From assembly GCF_004331385.1 (NCBI RefSeq), contig NZ_SJON01000013.1:53857-117856 (forward strand): a stretch of 64,000 bases of DNA, given 5' to 3'. Both the position numbers and the translations under genes were made by a program. The DNA comes from Enterobacter quasihormaechei (GTDB lineage: Bacteria; Pseudomonadota; Gammaproteobacteria; Enterobacterales; Enterobacteriaceae). Under the pieces are notes generated by a model. It was not told the DNA's origin. It did not search any database and saw only the letters and a program-made list of their open reading frames with translations. Positions 55,785-64,000 of this stretch are shown here, piece after piece (within the stretch, counting starts at the first letter, position 1; each line of letters opens with the position of its first letter).

Positions 55785-55834
55785 TGCCTGAAACGTCGGG
55801 TGGCGGCTTCGCCTGACCCGACCTACAAAACCCC

Positions 55835-55862
55835 AGCCCAGCCCTGAGTTGGGCTTTTTTTT
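55835..55862 (+). terminator. Rho-independent terminator of argH
   Basis: AGCCCA-gccctgagt-TGGGCT stem followed by eight T; a half REP (GTCGGGTGGCGG...GACCCGAC) lies just before it. Confidence 0.88.
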
Positions 55863-55865
55863 GCA

Positions 55866-55981
55866 AAAAAAAAGCGGACCACGGGGTCCGCAAAAGTTCA
55901 CGTTGGCTTTAGTTTTTCGAGTTTTGAGAGAAACTCGCTGACGGTGCGGGGACGTCAAGGGTCAAACACGGCCGCCTCGTC
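55866..55981 (-). ncRNA. oxyS: OxyS peroxide-response sRNA
   Basis: The minus strand carries the OxyS hallmarks: GAGTTTCTC, then AACTAAAGCCAACGTGAAC, and the terminator GCGGACCCCGTGGTCCGC followed by a U tract, almost identical to E. coli OxyS 3' half. The 5' third (to about 55981) diverges in sequence but can still form the first stem (GACG/CGTC ends). A TAATAC-like -10 lies just upstream. It is divergent from oxyR and would be induced by oxidised OxyR; Hfq-dependent in E. coli. Confidence 0.9.
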
Positions 55982-56010
55982 TATGTGGCGTATTATTCAA
56001 CAGAATGCTT

Positions 56011-56058
56011 GATAGGGATAATCGTTCATTGCTATGCTATCTATCGCCATGAACTATC
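56011..56058. promoter_or_regulatory. OxyR operator between oxyS and oxyR
   Basis: ATAG at 56012 and CTAT at 56032, 56037, 56041 and 56054 provide spaced OxyR elements in the interval between the two promoters, where OxyR represses itself and activates oxyS in E. coli. Confidence 0.65.
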
Positions 56059-56078
56059 GTGGCGACGGAGGATGAATA

Positions 56079-56996
56079 ATGAATATTCGTGATCTTGAAT
56101 ACCTGGTAGCGTTAGCCGAGCACCGCCATTTTCGCCGCGCGGCAGATTCCTGCCATGTCAGCCAGCCTACCCTGAGCGGACAGATCCGCAAGCTGGAAGA
56201 TGAGCTGGGCGTAATGCTGCTGGAGCGCACCAGTCGTAAGGTACTGTTCACCCAGGCAGGTCTGCTGCTGGTGGATCAGGCGCGCACCGTGCTGCGCGAG
56301 GTCAAAGTGCTCAAGGAAATGGCAAGCCAGCAGGGGGAGGCGATGTCCGGCCCGCTGCATATTGGCCTGATCCCAACCGTTGGCCCGTACCTGTTGCCGC
56401 AAATCATTCCAATGCTGCACCAGACGTTCCCGAAACTCGAAATGTACCTGCACGAAGCGCAAACCCATCAGCTGCTGGCGCAGCTGGACAGCGGCAAGCT
56501 CGACTGTGCGATTCTGGCGCTGGTCAAAGAGAGTGAAGCGTTTATTGAAGTCCCGCTGTTCGACGAACCGATGATGCTGGCGATCTATGAAGATCACCCA
56601 TGGGCGAACCGCGATCGCGTGCCGATGGCCGATCTGGCCGGGGAAAAGCTGTTGATGCTGGAAGACGGCCACTGCCTGCGCGATCAGGCGATGGGCTTCT
56701 GCTTCGAAGCGGGCGCTGACGAAGATACCCATTTCCGCGCAACCAGTCTGGAAACGCTGCGTAATATGGTGGCGGCGGGAAGCGGTATTACGCTGCTGCC
56801 GGCGCTGGCGGTGCCGCACGAGCGTAAACGCGATGGCGTGGTCTATCTGCCGTGCATCAAGCCGGAGCCGCGTCGCACCATTGGTCTGGTTTATCGTCCG
56901 GGTTCACCGCTGCGCAGCCGCTATGAGCAGCTGGCAGAGGCCATCCGCGGTGCGATGGATGGCCATTTCGACAGCGCGTTAAAACAGGCGGTTTAA
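56079..56996 (+). CDS. oxyR: Peroxide-sensing transcription factor OxyR
   Basis: A 305-residue LysR-family regulator. The N-terminal winged helix ([22 protein letters not shown]) is followed by the sensor domain with the redox pair C199 and C208 ([15 protein letters not shown]), which form a disulfide with peroxide. Targets in this window probably include katG and oxyS. Its 3' end overlaps that of sthA by 18 bp. Confidence 0.98.
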   Translation: MNIRDLEYLVALAEHRHFRRAADSCHVSQPTLSGQIRKLEDELGVMLLERTSRKVLFTQAGLLLVDQARTVLREVKVLKEMASQQGEAMSGPLHIGLIPTVGPYLLPQIIPMLHQTFPKLEMYLHEAQTHQLLAQLDSGKLDCAILALVKESEAFIEVPLFDEPMMLAIYEDHPWANRDRVPMADLAGEKLLMLEDGHCLRDQAMGFCFEAGADEDTHFRATSLETLRNMVAAGSGITLLPALAVPHERKRDGVVYLPCIKPEPRRTIGLVYRPGSPLRSRYEQLAEAIRGAMDGHFDSALKQAV

Positions 56997-58379
56997 GCCG
57001 TTCAGCGCGGCTACCCGATAGGCTTCCGCCATGGTCGGGTAGTTAAAGGTGGTGTTAACGAAGTACTCAATGGTGTTGCCACCACCTTTTTGCTCCATGA
57101 TCGCCTGGCCGATGTGAATGATTTCCGCCGCGCGTTCACCGAAGCAGTGAATACCGAGGATCTCTTTCGTCTCGCGATGGAACAGGATCTTCAGCGTACC
57201 CACGCTCATCCCCACGATTTGCGCCCGCGCCAGATGTTTAAACTGGGCACGACCCACCTCGTAAGGCACCTTCATGGCCGTCAGCTGCTGCTCGGTTTTC
57301 CCGACAGAACTGATTTCCGGAATGGTGTAGATACCCGTCGGGATATCTTCGATCAGATGCGCCGTCGCTTCACCTTTCACCAGGGCCTGTGCGGCGATGC
57401 GGCCCTGATCGTACGCAGCGGAGGCCAGGCTTGGGTAACCAATCACGTCGCCCACCGCGTATACGTGCGGCAGCGCGGTCTGATACATGCTGTTGACCTT
57501 CAGCTGACCGCGGCTGTCGGTTTCGAGCCCGATATTCTCCAGCTGCAATGAATCCGTGTTGCCGGTACGGCCGTTGGCGTACAGCAGGCAGTCTGCCTTC
57601 AGCTTCTTACCTGACTTCAGGTGCATGATCACACCGTCGTCGCAGCCCTCAATCTTTTCGTACTCTTCGTTGTGGCGAATCACCACGCCGCTGTTCCAGA
57701 AGTGGTAGGAGAGAGAGTCCGACATCTCCTGATCGAGGAACGCCAGCAGGCGGTCACGGGTGTTAATCAGGTCAACTTTGACCTCCATTCCGCGGAAGAT
57801 CGAGGCATATTCACAGCCAATCACCCCCGCACCATAGATGATCACATGGCGTGGCTCGTGATGCAGGCTGAGGATGGAGTCGCTGTCGTAAATGCGCGGG
57901 TGCGAGAAGTCCACGTCTGCCGGATGGTACGGACGGGAACCGCAGGCGATCACAAATTTTTCAGCGGTGAGCGTCTCAACCGAACCATCGTGGCATTCCA
58001 GCGCCAGGGTGTGTTCATCCACAAAATGGGCGTTGCCTTGCAGAATTTCACAGTGGTTGCGCTCATAAAAACCCTGACGCATGCGCGTCTGCTGGTTAAT
58101 GACCGTGTCTGCGTGATTCAGGATATCGGCAAAGGAGGAACGAAGAAGTCGGGAGTGGTCGCTGTAAAGAGGGTTCTGGTTAAATTCGATAATGCGGCTA
58201 ACGGCGTGGCGGAGGGCTTTCGAAGGGATGGTGCCCCAGTGGGTGCAACCGCCGCCAACATTATGGTAGCGCTCAATCACCGCTACTCTGGCTCCCTGTT
58301 TTACCAGACCCATAGCAGCACCTTCGCCGCCGGGGCCGGAACCAATAACTATTGCGTCGTAATCGTAGGAATGTGGCAT
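56979..58379 (-). CDS. sthA: Soluble pyridine nucleotide transhydrogenase
   Basis: A 466-residue FAD enzyme that converts excess NADPH to NADH. The Rossmann motif is [15 protein letters not shown]. Unlike other members of the disulfide reductase family, the region [16 protein letters not shown] lacks the second redox cysteine, as expected for SthA. Convergent with oxyR, divergent from fabR. Confidence 0.97.
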   Translation of the reverse strand: MPHSYDYDAIVIGSGPGGEGAAMGLVKQGARVAVIERYHNVGGGCTHWGTIPSKALRHAVSRIIEFNQNPLYSDHSRLLRSSFADILNHADTVINQQTRMRQGFYERNHCEILQGNAHFVDEHTLALECHDGSVETLTAEKFVIACGSRPYHPADVDFSHPRIYDSDSILSLHHEPRHVIIYGAGVIGCEYASIFRGMEVKVDLINTRDRLLAFLDQEMSDSLSYHFWNSGVVIRHNEEYEKIEGCDDGVIMHLKSGKKLKADCLLYANGRTGNTDSLQLENIGLETDSRGQLKVNSMYQTALPHVYAVGDVIGYPSLASAAYDQGRIAAQALVKGEATAHLIEDIPTGIYTIPEISSVGKTEQQLTAMKVPYEVGRAQFKHLARAQIVGMSVGTLKILFHRETKEILGIHCFGERAAEIIHIGQAIMEQKGGGNTIEYFVNTTFNYPTMAEAYRVAALNGLNRLF

Positions 58380-58578
58380 GGCAAGGCTTACCTATTCTTA
58401 TACATAAAAGCAACAGAATCATAACATCATTGCCTGGGTAACCCAATTATCGTTGTGCTTTTTTCGGGCAGTGGGGCACAAACCGCGCGTAAACAATCAT
58501 TCACAAAGCCAGGTAAACAGATTAATTTTATTCTCTGGTATAGTGCCAACGGGCCTTTGGAAGGATTCAACTATCGTG

Positions 58579-59214
58579 ATGGGCGTAAGAGCACAACAAA
58601 AAGAGAAAACCCGGCGTTCGCTGGTGGAAGCCGCATTCAGTCAACTGAGTGCTGAGCGGAGTTTTGCCAGTTTGAGCCTGCGTGAAGTGGCGCGCGAGGC
58701 CGGGATTGCGCCAACGTCCTTCTATCGTCATTTCCGTGATGTGGATGAACTGGGCCTGACCATGGTCGACGAGAGCGGTTTAATGCTGCGCCAGCTTATG
58801 CGTCAGGCGCGTCAGCGTATCGCCAAAGGCGGCAGCGTGATCCGCACCTCCGTATCGACATTTATGGAATTTATCGGCAATAACCCTAACGCGTTTCGCC
58901 TGCTGTTGCGTGAGCGTTCCGGGACGTCAGCCGCGTTTCGTGCCGCCGTCGCGCGTGAAATTCAGCATTTCATCGCGGAACTTGCCGACTATCTGGAACT
59001 CGAAAACCATATGCCGCGTGCGTTTACCGAAGCACAGGCTGAGGCGATGGTGACGATTGTGTTCAGCGCGGGTGCCGAAGCGCTGGACGTCAGCATTGAA
59101 CAACGTAAGCAACTCGAAGAGCGACTGGTATTGCAGCTGCGGATGATTTCTAAAGGTGCGTACTACTGGTATCGCCGTGAACAAGAGAAGTTGGCACATC
59201 AAAACGATGAGTGA
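58579..59214 (+). CDS. fabR: Fatty-acid biosynthesis repressor FabR (TetR family)
   Basis: A 211-residue TetR-type repressor of fabA and fabB that senses the unsaturated/saturated acyl thioester balance. The helix-turn-helix ([22 protein letters not shown]) is at residues 33-54. The ATG at 58579 or the GTG directly before it is the start, served by GGAAGGA; longer in-frame starts cover the promoter. Operon with yijD, 9 bp apart. Confidence 0.95.
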   Translation: MGVRAQQKEKTRRSLVEAAFSQLSAERSFASLSLREVAREAGIAPTSFYRHFRDVDELGLTMVDESGLMLRQLMRQARQRIAKGGSVIRTSVSTFMEFIGNNPNAFRLLLRERSGTSAAFRAAVAREIQHFIAELADYLELENHMPRAFTEAQAEAMVTIVFSAGAEALDVSIEQRKQLEERLVLQLRMISKGAYYWYRREQEKLAHQNDE

Positions 59215-59223
59215 AGGTGAGTA

Positions 59224-59583
59224 ATGAAACAGTCAGGTCAGGATAAAGGAACGCTGTTGCTGGCATTGATCGCTGGCTTATCCATTAATGGTACGTTTGC
59301 GGCGGTTTTCAGCTCAATTGTACCGTTCTCGATTTTCCCGATTATCGCGCTGGTGCTGACGGTGTACTGCCTGCATCAACGTTATCTGAACCGCACCATG
59401 CCTGTCGGGTTACCGGGGCTGGCCGCAGCCAGTTTTATCCTGGGTGTGCTGTTGTACAGCACCGTGGTGCGTGCGGAATACCCGGATATTGGCTCTAACT
59501 TCCTGCCTGCGGTACTGTCCGTGGCGCTGGTGTTCTGGATTGGCTCTCGTATGCGTAGCCGCAAGAGCCAGTTGCCAGAGTAA
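59224..59583 (+). CDS. yijD: Inner-membrane protein YijD (DUF1422)
   Basis: A 119-residue protein with about four membrane segments, equal in length to E. coli YijD and conserved along the chain ([33 protein letters not shown]). Function unknown; co-transcribed with fabR, so a role in membrane lipid adaptation is a reasonable guess. Confidence 0.92.
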   Translation: MKQSGQDKGTLLLALIAGLSINGTFAAVFSSIVPFSIFPIIALVLTVYCLHQRYLNRTMPVGLPGLAAASFILGVLLYSTVVRAEYPDIGSNFLPAVLSVALVFWIGSRMRSRKSQLPE

Positions 59584-59597
59584 AGGGTTTTGTCATT

Positions 59598-59665
59598 GTA
59601 GGCCGGATAAGCGAAGCGCCATCCGGCTTTTTTGGCAGGTGGCGCTTCGCTTACCTGCCCTACAA
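59598..59665. repeat. REP/BIME pair between yijD and trmA
   Basis: GGCCGGATAAGCGAAGCGCC...CCGGC with a T run, and GGCAGGTGGCGCTTCGCTTACCTGCC, inverted, between convergent genes. Confidence 0.82.
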
Positions 59666-59673
59666 GATTCACA

Positions 59674-60774
59674 TCACTTTGCAGTAAGCAGTACGCCGCA
59701 CTCCATATGGTGCGTATACGGGAACTGATCGAACAGCGCCAGACGTTCAACCTTGTGCGTCTGGCTCAATGTTTCCAGATTCTTGCAAAGCGTCTCCGGG
59801 TTACAGGAGATGTACAAAATACGCGGGTACGCCTGCACCATCTTCTCGGTTTCGCTATCCAGCCCGCTGCGTGGCGGATCGACAAAAATCGTCTCGCACT
59901 GGTAGCTCTTCAAATCAATGCCTTGCAGGCGGTTAAACTCACGTACGCCATTCATCGCCTGGGTGAACTCTTCTGCCGCCATACGAATGATTTGTACGTT
60001 ATCGATGTGGTTAGCGGCGATGTTGTACTGCGCGGCCGCCACCGACGGTTTGGCAATTTCCGTCGCCAGCACGCGATCGAAGTTACGCGCCAGCGCCAGC
60101 GAGAAGTTACCGTTACCGCAGTACAGTTCCAGCAGATCGCCCGTCGACCCTTCCGTCGCGTTCAGCGCCCACTCCAGCATCTGCACGTTCATGGCGGCGT
60201 TCGGCTGGGTGAAGCTGTTCTCCACCTGACGGTAAACCATCTCTTTACCCGCTACCGGCAGACGCTCATCGACGTAATCCTGATCCAGCATGATTTTGGT
60301 TTTGGTCGCGCGGCCAATCAGGTGCACGTTGATGTTCTGCGCGCGCAGCGCATCGCGCAGGGCTTCGGCCTGCTCGCGCCACTCGTCGGTCAGCGCTTTG
60401 TGATAGAGCAGAGAGACAATGGCCTGATTGCTTTGGGTGGTCAGGTAGTCTATCTGGAACAGCTTGTTGCGCAGCACTGGATTGTTGCGCACGCCGTCAA
60501 TCATCAGCGTCATCAGCTGGTTTATCAGTTCACTTGCCGCCGGAAAACTGTCTACGCGAATGCGGGATTTCGTCTGCTGATCGAAAATGATGTGGTACAG
60601 GTCATCGCCATCGTGCCAGATGCGAAACTCGGCGCGCATACGGTAGTGGCTGACCGGAGAACGAAACACCTCAGGAACGGGCGCGTTGAATGGCGTCATC
60701 ATACTTTGCAGGCGGACAACTTTTTCTGCCAGCTGTGCGTCGTACTGTTCTGTCGGGAGGTGTTCTGGGGTCAT
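59674..60774 (-). CDS. trmA: tRNA (uracil-54-C5)-methyltransferase
   Basis: Makes ribothymidine at position 54 of tRNA (and methylates tmRNA) with SAM. The 366-residue protein shows the SAM site [25 protein letters not shown] and the catalytic-Cys motif ISCNPETL. The divergent promoter toward btuB is described separately. Confidence 0.97.
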   Translation of the reverse strand: MTPEHLPTEQYDAQLAEKVVRLQSMMTPFNAPVPEVFRSPVSHYRMRAEFRIWHDGDDLYHIIFDQQTKSRIRVDSFPAASELINQLMTLMIDGVRNNPVLRNKLFQIDYLTTQSNQAIVSLLYHKALTDEWREQAEALRDALRAQNINVHLIGRATKTKIMLDQDYVDERLPVAGKEMVYRQVENSFTQPNAAMNVQMLEWALNATEGSTGDLLELYCGNGNFSLALARNFDRVLATEIAKPSVAAAQYNIAANHIDNVQIIRMAAEEFTQAMNGVREFNRLQGIDLKSYQCETIFVDPPRSGLDSETEKMVQAYPRILYISCNPETLCKNLETLSQTHKVERLALFDQFPYTHHMECGVLLTAK

Positions 60775-60807
60775 GATGCATCCTGAGTGAGAAAGAATTA
60801 CGCGGGG

Positions 60808-60835
60808 ATTGTAGGGATTGTGCAGGGGATGTCCA
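60808..60835 (-). promoter_or_regulatory. trmA promoter with GC-rich discriminator
   Basis: Minus-strand TGGACA (-35), 16-bp spacer and TACAAT (-10), followed by CCCCGCG. The GC-rich discriminator fits the rRNA-like, growth-rate-dependent trmA promoter known in E. coli. Confidence 0.6.
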
Positions 60836-60874
60836 GATTTAATGGCTAATAGCTATCTGGACATCTATACGTGT
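60827..60874. promoter_or_regulatory. Inverted repeat with met-box-like 8-mers over the trmA and btuB -35 regions
   Basis: GATGTCCAGAT (60828-60838) and ATCTGGACATC (60855-60865) are exact 11-bp inverted arms. The left arm is identical to 11 bp of the metB operator. On the right, GGACATCT and ATACGTGT (60859-60874) are adjacent 8-mers each matching 6/8 of the met box. A MetJ site is a hypothesis. Confidence 0.45.
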
Positions 60875-60887
60875 CTAATTGTAGCAT
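60858..60887 (+). promoter_or_regulatory. Probable btuB promoter
   Basis: TGGACA, 18-bp spacer, TAGCAT, placing the start a few bases before the riboswitch. The -35 lies in the right arm of the inverted repeat. Confidence 0.5.
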
Positions 60888-60892
60888 TCTGT

Positions 60893-61104
60893 TTCCGGTC
60901 TCCTGAGAGTGAAAAGGGAATCCAGTGCAAATCTGGAGCTGACGCGCAGCGGTAAAGACTGGCGGGATGAGAGTTACAGACACTGTGAAAACGGGAAGTC
61001 TTCATCCATAAACGCCACCCAGCCCGAAGACCTGCCGGGACCACGTCGCATTTGGTTTCATCATCGCGTGCTATCGATGAGGCCTGCGGCATCCTTCTTA
61101 TATT
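60893..61104 (+). ncRNA. Cobalamin (adenosylcobalamin) riboswitch of btuB
   Basis: The 5' leader contains the conserved aptamer core GAATCCAGTGCAAATCTGG then AGCTGACGCGCAGCGGTAA, and the B12 box AGCCCGAAGACCTGCC, in the order of the E. coli btuB leader. Binding of adenosylcobalamin would close the expression platform near the ribosome-binding site and lower btuB translation. Peripheral helix P6-like region differs from E. coli and is shorter. Confidence 0.93.
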
Positions 61105-61119
61105 ATGGATGCTTTAACA

Positions 61120-62970
61120 ATGATTAAAAAAGTATCGCTGTTGACGGCGTTTTCCGTCACGGCATTTTCGGGCTGGGCGCAGGAAAGCGCTGACTCGTTG
61201 GTGGTGACAGCAAACCGTTTCGAACAACCGGCAAAAACTGTTCTGGCTCCGACATCCGTCGTGACGCGTGAGGATATTGAACGCTGGCAGGCAACGAGCG
61301 TTGTGGAAATCATGTCACGCCTGCCGGGCGTGGACATCGCACAAAGCGGTGGGATGGGGTCGACCTCTTCTACGTTTATTCGCGGTACGGAATCCCGTCA
61401 TGTTCTGGTGCTGATTGATGGCATCCCCCTGAACAATGCCGGGATCAGCAACGTTCCCGACTTAAGCCAGATCCCGACCTCGCTGATTCAGCGTATTGAG
61501 TACATTCGCGGCCCGCGTTCGGCGCTGTACGGCTCCGACGCGATTGGCGGCGTGATTAACATCATTACCGGGCGCGATAAGCCGGGCGCGGAAATTTCGG
61601 CGGGCGTTGGTTCAAAGGGGTATCAAAACTATAACGGTGCCTTCCAGCAGGTGTTCGATAAAACGAAAATCACCATGGCCGGGGATTACACCTATACCCG
61701 TGGTTTTGATATTGCCGCAAAAGATGCCCCGCGCCAGCCAGACCGCGATGGTTTTATGAGTAAATCTCTGTTTGGCTCGGTGGAACAGCAGTTTACCGAC
61801 AGCGTCAGCGGGTTCTTCCGTGGCTTTGGCTACGATAACCGCTCCGCGTACGACGGTTACGATCACTATGGCGCGACCGGCATTGACGGGCGTCCGGACA
61901 CGCGTCAGGTCTACAGCCAGAACTGGGACACCGGGTTGCGTTACAACCAGGGTATCTTTCAGTCACAGCTGGTGGCAGGCTATGGCCGCAGCAAAGACCA
62001 GAACTATGATCCGAAAAAAGGCCGCTACGCTGACTCCGCAACCATGGATGACGTGAAGCAGTACACCACCCAGTGGCTGAATACGGTTGAAGTGGGACAC
62101 GGCAATATCGGCGCGGGTCTGGACTGGCAGAAGCAGAAAACCCAGGCGGGAACGGGCTATCTGGATAAAGGTTACGAACAGCGTAACACCGGCGTGTTCC
62201 TTTCAGCGATGCAGCAGTTCAACAGCGTGACGCTGGAAGCGGCGGCGCGTAATGACGACAACTCTAACTTTGGCAATCATGCCACCTGGCAGACCAGCGC
62301 CGCGTGGGAGTTCATCGACGGGTATCGCATCATCGGTTCTTACGGCACAGCGTATAAAGCGCCGACCATGAGCCAGATCCACAGTAAGGATTACGGCAAT
62401 CCGGACCTGAAGCCAGAAGAGAGTAAGCAGTGGGAAGGTGGTTTTGAAGGCCTGACGGGGCCGGTAAACTGGCGCGTGACGGGTTATCGTAATGATATTG
62501 ATAACCTGATTAACAGCGACCCGCGGACTTACCGTTATTACAACGTGGATAAGGCTCGCATCAAAGGGATTGAGGCGACGGCGCAGTTCGATACCGGACC
62601 GGTAGGGCACCAAATTTCCTATGACTACGTTGACCCGCGCAATGCGAAAACCAACAAAGTCCTGGCGCGTCGCTCAAAGCAGCAGGTTAAGTATCAGCTT
62701 GACTGGCAGGTGTGGGACCTCGACTGGAATCTGGCGTACCGTTATCTGGGCACCCGCTATGACGTTGCCGTTGATCCCAATACCTATGCAACAGAACGCG
62801 TAAAAATGGGCGGCGTCAGCCTGTGGGATGTCGCGGTTTCATATCCTGTCACCTCTCATCTCACAGTTCGTGGTAAAATAGCCAACCTGTTCGATAAAGA
62901 TTACGAGACAGTTTATGGCTACGAAACTGCAGGACGGGAATACACCTTGTCTGGCAGCTACACCTTCTGA
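61120..62970 (+). CDS. btuB: Vitamin B12 outer-membrane receptor BtuB
   Basis: A 616-residue TonB-dependent transporter for cobalamins (and a colicin/phage receptor in E. coli). Signal peptide 1-20 ends SGWA; the TonB box [11 protein letters not shown] follows, then the plug ([13 protein letters not shown]... [19 protein letters not shown]) and a 22-stranded barrel ending in Phe (LSGSYTF). The start at 61120 ([11 protein letters not shown]) fits the known leader; the ATG at 61105 is unlikely. The 3' 56 bp overlap murI in another frame. Confidence 0.97.
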   Translation: MIKKVSLLTAFSVTAFSGWAQESADSLVVTANRFEQPAKTVLAPTSVVTREDIERWQATSVVEIMSRLPGVDIAQSGGMGSTSSTFIRGTESRHVLVLIDGIPLNNAGISNVPDLSQIPTSLIQRIEYIRGPRSALYGSDAIGGVINIITGRDKPGAEISAGVGSKGYQNYNGAFQQVFDKTKITMAGDYTYTRGFDIAAKDAPRQPDRDGFMSKSLFGSVEQQFTDSVSGFFRGFGYDNRSAYDGYDHYGATGIDGRPDTRQVYSQNWDTGLRYNQGIFQSQLVAGYGRSKDQNYDPKKGRYADSATMDDVKQYTTQWLNTVEVGHGNIGAGLDWQKQKTQAGTGYLDKGYEQRNTGVFLSAMQQFNSVTLEAAARNDDNSNFGNHATWQTSAAWEFIDGYRIIGSYGTAYKAPTMSQIHSKDYGNPDLKPEESKQWEGGFEGLTGPVNWRVTGYRNDIDNLINSDPRTYRYYNVDKARIKGIEATAQFDTGPVGHQISYDYVDPRNAKTNKVLARRSKQQVKYQLDWQVWDLDWNLAYRYLGTRYDVAVDPNTYATERVKMGGVSLWDVAVSYPVTSHLTVRGKIANLFDKDYETVYGYETAGREYTLSGSYTF

Positions 62971-63766
62971 TCCGCGTCCCACCGTGCTGGTGTTTGATTC
63001 CGGCGTCGGTGGGCTTTCAGTCTATGATGAGATTCGGCAGCTCCTGCCGGATCTCCATTACATCTACGCCTTCGATAACGTCGCGTTCCCGTATGGGGAA
63101 AAGAGTGAAGACTTTATCGTTGAGCGCGTGGTTGAAATCGTTACCGCGGTTCAAAAGCGCTACCCCCTGGCGCTGGCGGTGATTGCCTGCAATACGGCAA
63201 GCACGGTCTCTCTTCCTGCCCTGCGCGAAAAATTCCCGTTCCCGGTTGTGGGCGTTGTGCCGGCAATTAAACCTGCTGCGCGTCTGACGGCGAACGGCAT
63301 CGTGGGTTTGCTGGCGACGCGCGGTACGGTAAAACGTCCTTATACGCGCGAGCTTATTGAGCGCTTTGCCAATGAATGCCAGATCGCCATGCTCGGTTCC
63401 GCGGAGCTGGTGGAAATGGCGGAAGCGAAGCTGCACGGCGAGACGGTCTCGCTTGAAGAGTTGCGCCGCATTCTGCGTCCATGGCTGCGGATGCAGGAAC
63501 CCCCGGATACGGTTGTTCTTGGATGTACCCATTTCCCGTTGTTACAGGAAGAGCTATTAAAGGTCCTGCCTGAAGGAACCCGGCTGGTGGATTCCGGTGC
63601 GGCGATTGCGCGTCGGACGGCCTGGCTGCTGGAACACGAGGCGCCGGATGCGAAATCAGCGGAAGCGAACATCGCTTTCTGTATGGCGATAACAAAAGAA
63701 ACTGAACAACTTTTACCCGTTTTACAGCGTTACGGCTTCGAAACGCTCGAAAAACTGGCGCTGTAG
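62915..63766 (+). CDS. murI: Glutamate racemase
   Basis: Supplies D-glutamate for peptidoglycan. The 283-residue protein has both catalytic cysteines ([13 protein letters not shown] and [11 protein letters not shown]) and the [11 protein letters not shown] motif. The ATG at 62915 lies inside btuB, giving a 56-bp overlap also known in E. coli; the N-terminal extension before [11 protein letters not shown] is linked to activation by UDP-MurNAc-Ala in enterobacteria. Confidence 0.97.
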   Translation: MATKLQDGNTPCLAATPSDPRPTVLVFDSGVGGLSVYDEIRQLLPDLHYIYAFDNVAFPYGEKSEDFIVERVVEIVTAVQKRYPLALAVIACNTASTVSLPALREKFPFPVVGVVPAIKPAARLTANGIVGLLATRGTVKRPYTRELIERFANECQIAMLGSAELVEMAEAKLHGETVSLEELRRILRPWLRMQEPPDTVVLGCTHFPLLQEELLKVLPEGTRLVDSGAAIARRTAWLLEHEAPDAKSAEANIAFCMAITKETEQLLPVLQRYGFETLEKLAL

Positions 63767-63817
63767 CACGGTTTTGAGCAAAAAAGAGACGGTTGAACGT
63801 TTTTTTTCAAAGAGGGG

Positions 63818-63845
63818 TTGTCAACGTCTGAGAACTCCCTATAAT
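63818..63845 (+). promoter_or_regulatory. rRNA operon promoter P1
   Basis: TTGTCA, 16-bp spacer and TATAAT, followed by a GC-rich discriminator GCGCC, just as in rrnB P1 after murI in E. coli. Upstream T-rich sequence (63801-63808) could act as UP element. Confidence 0.88.
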
Positions 63846-63937
63846 GCGCCTCCACTGACACGGAACAACGGCTTACAGGCCGCCGGGACAGCGGGGTTCA
63901 GAGATGAACGCCAACAGAGAAAAGTAAAAATAATTGC

Positions 63938-63965
63938 TTGACTCTGAATGAGGAAAACGTATTAT
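63938..63965 (+). promoter_or_regulatory. rRNA operon promoter P2
   Basis: TTGACT, 16-bp spacer and TATTAT, 120 bp after P1, with the E. coli-like context AATAATTGCTTGACTCTG. The 16S gene lies beyond the window. Confidence 0.88.
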
Positions 63966-64000
63966 ACGGGACCTCGCAACGGTGAGCTGAAAGCCGCGTT

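Noticed and set aside
63767..64000. Start of the 16S rRNA gene inside the window
   Set aside because: Only promoters P1 and P2 and part of the leader are present; the conserved 16S 5' end does not appear before position 64000.

Overview
The window is a core chromosomal segment of a gammaproteobacterium of the family Enterobacteriaceae. The gene order from the rhamnose genes through sodA, cpxPRA, pfkA, tpiA, glpFKX, hslVU, metJBLF, katG, ppc, argECBH, oxyR, btuB and murI to an rrn promoter is that of the Escherichia coli 88-90 min region. Extra genes and the many REP palindromes suggest an Enterobacter, Lelliottia or Leclercia relative rather than E. coli. This genus-level placement is inference.

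Layout. Positions 1-8516 (minus strand) hold an extended rhamnose catabolic operon: rhaB, rhaA, rhaD, a CUT2-type sugar ABC transporter (binding protein, double ATPase, two permeases) and the start of an iron-dependent alcohol dehydrogenase that runs off the left edge. The regulators rhaS and rhaR read the other way, and the proton symporter gene rhaT lies beyond them. Between rhaR and rhaT sits a small AT-rich two-gene unit: a YafO-family toxin homologue behind an unrecognised gene of about 180 codons. I consider this the best candidate for an undescribed system. Positions 12758-25646 carry sodA, yiiM, the Cpx envelope-stress system with cpxP and its 3' sRNA CpxQ, fieF, pfkA, sbp, cdh, an SLC13-type transporter, tpiA, yiiQ, yiiR and fpr. 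Positions 25743-38321 carry glpX/glpK/glpF, zapB, rraA, menA, hslU/hslV, ftsN, cytR, priA and rpmE. Positions 38322-48192 carry a KdgM-type porin gene, the methionine genes metJ, metB, metL and metF with MetJ operators, katG and gldA. Positions 48380-64000 carry ppc, divergent argE and argCBH, the sRNA OxyS divergent from oxyR, sthA, fabR-yijD, trmA, a cobalamin riboswitch with btuB, murI overlapping btuB, and the tandem P1/P2 promoters of an rRNA operon whose RNA genes lie beyond the right edge.

How the genes work together. Rhamnose can enter by RhaT and probably by the ABC system, and is converted by RhaA, RhaB and RhaD to DHAP and L-lactaldehyde, which the partial dehydrogenase could reduce. 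Glycerol (GlpF, GlpK, GlpX), lower glycolysis (PfkA, TpiA) and anaplerosis (Ppc) handle the triose pool. Oxidative stress is covered by SodA, Fpr, KatG, OxyR and OxyS, envelope stress by CpxAR/CpxP/CpxQ, and heat shock by sigma32-driven HslVU. MetJ-type repeats precede metB and metF, and similar repeats appear to sit over the back-to-back trmA and btuB promoters, which would tie B12 uptake to methionine supply.

No CRISPR array, prophage, insertion sequence or tRNA gene was seen. Long ORFs opposite real genes were judged to be shadows. Start codons were adjusted where family length, a ribosome-binding site or a known N-terminus favoured an internal start.
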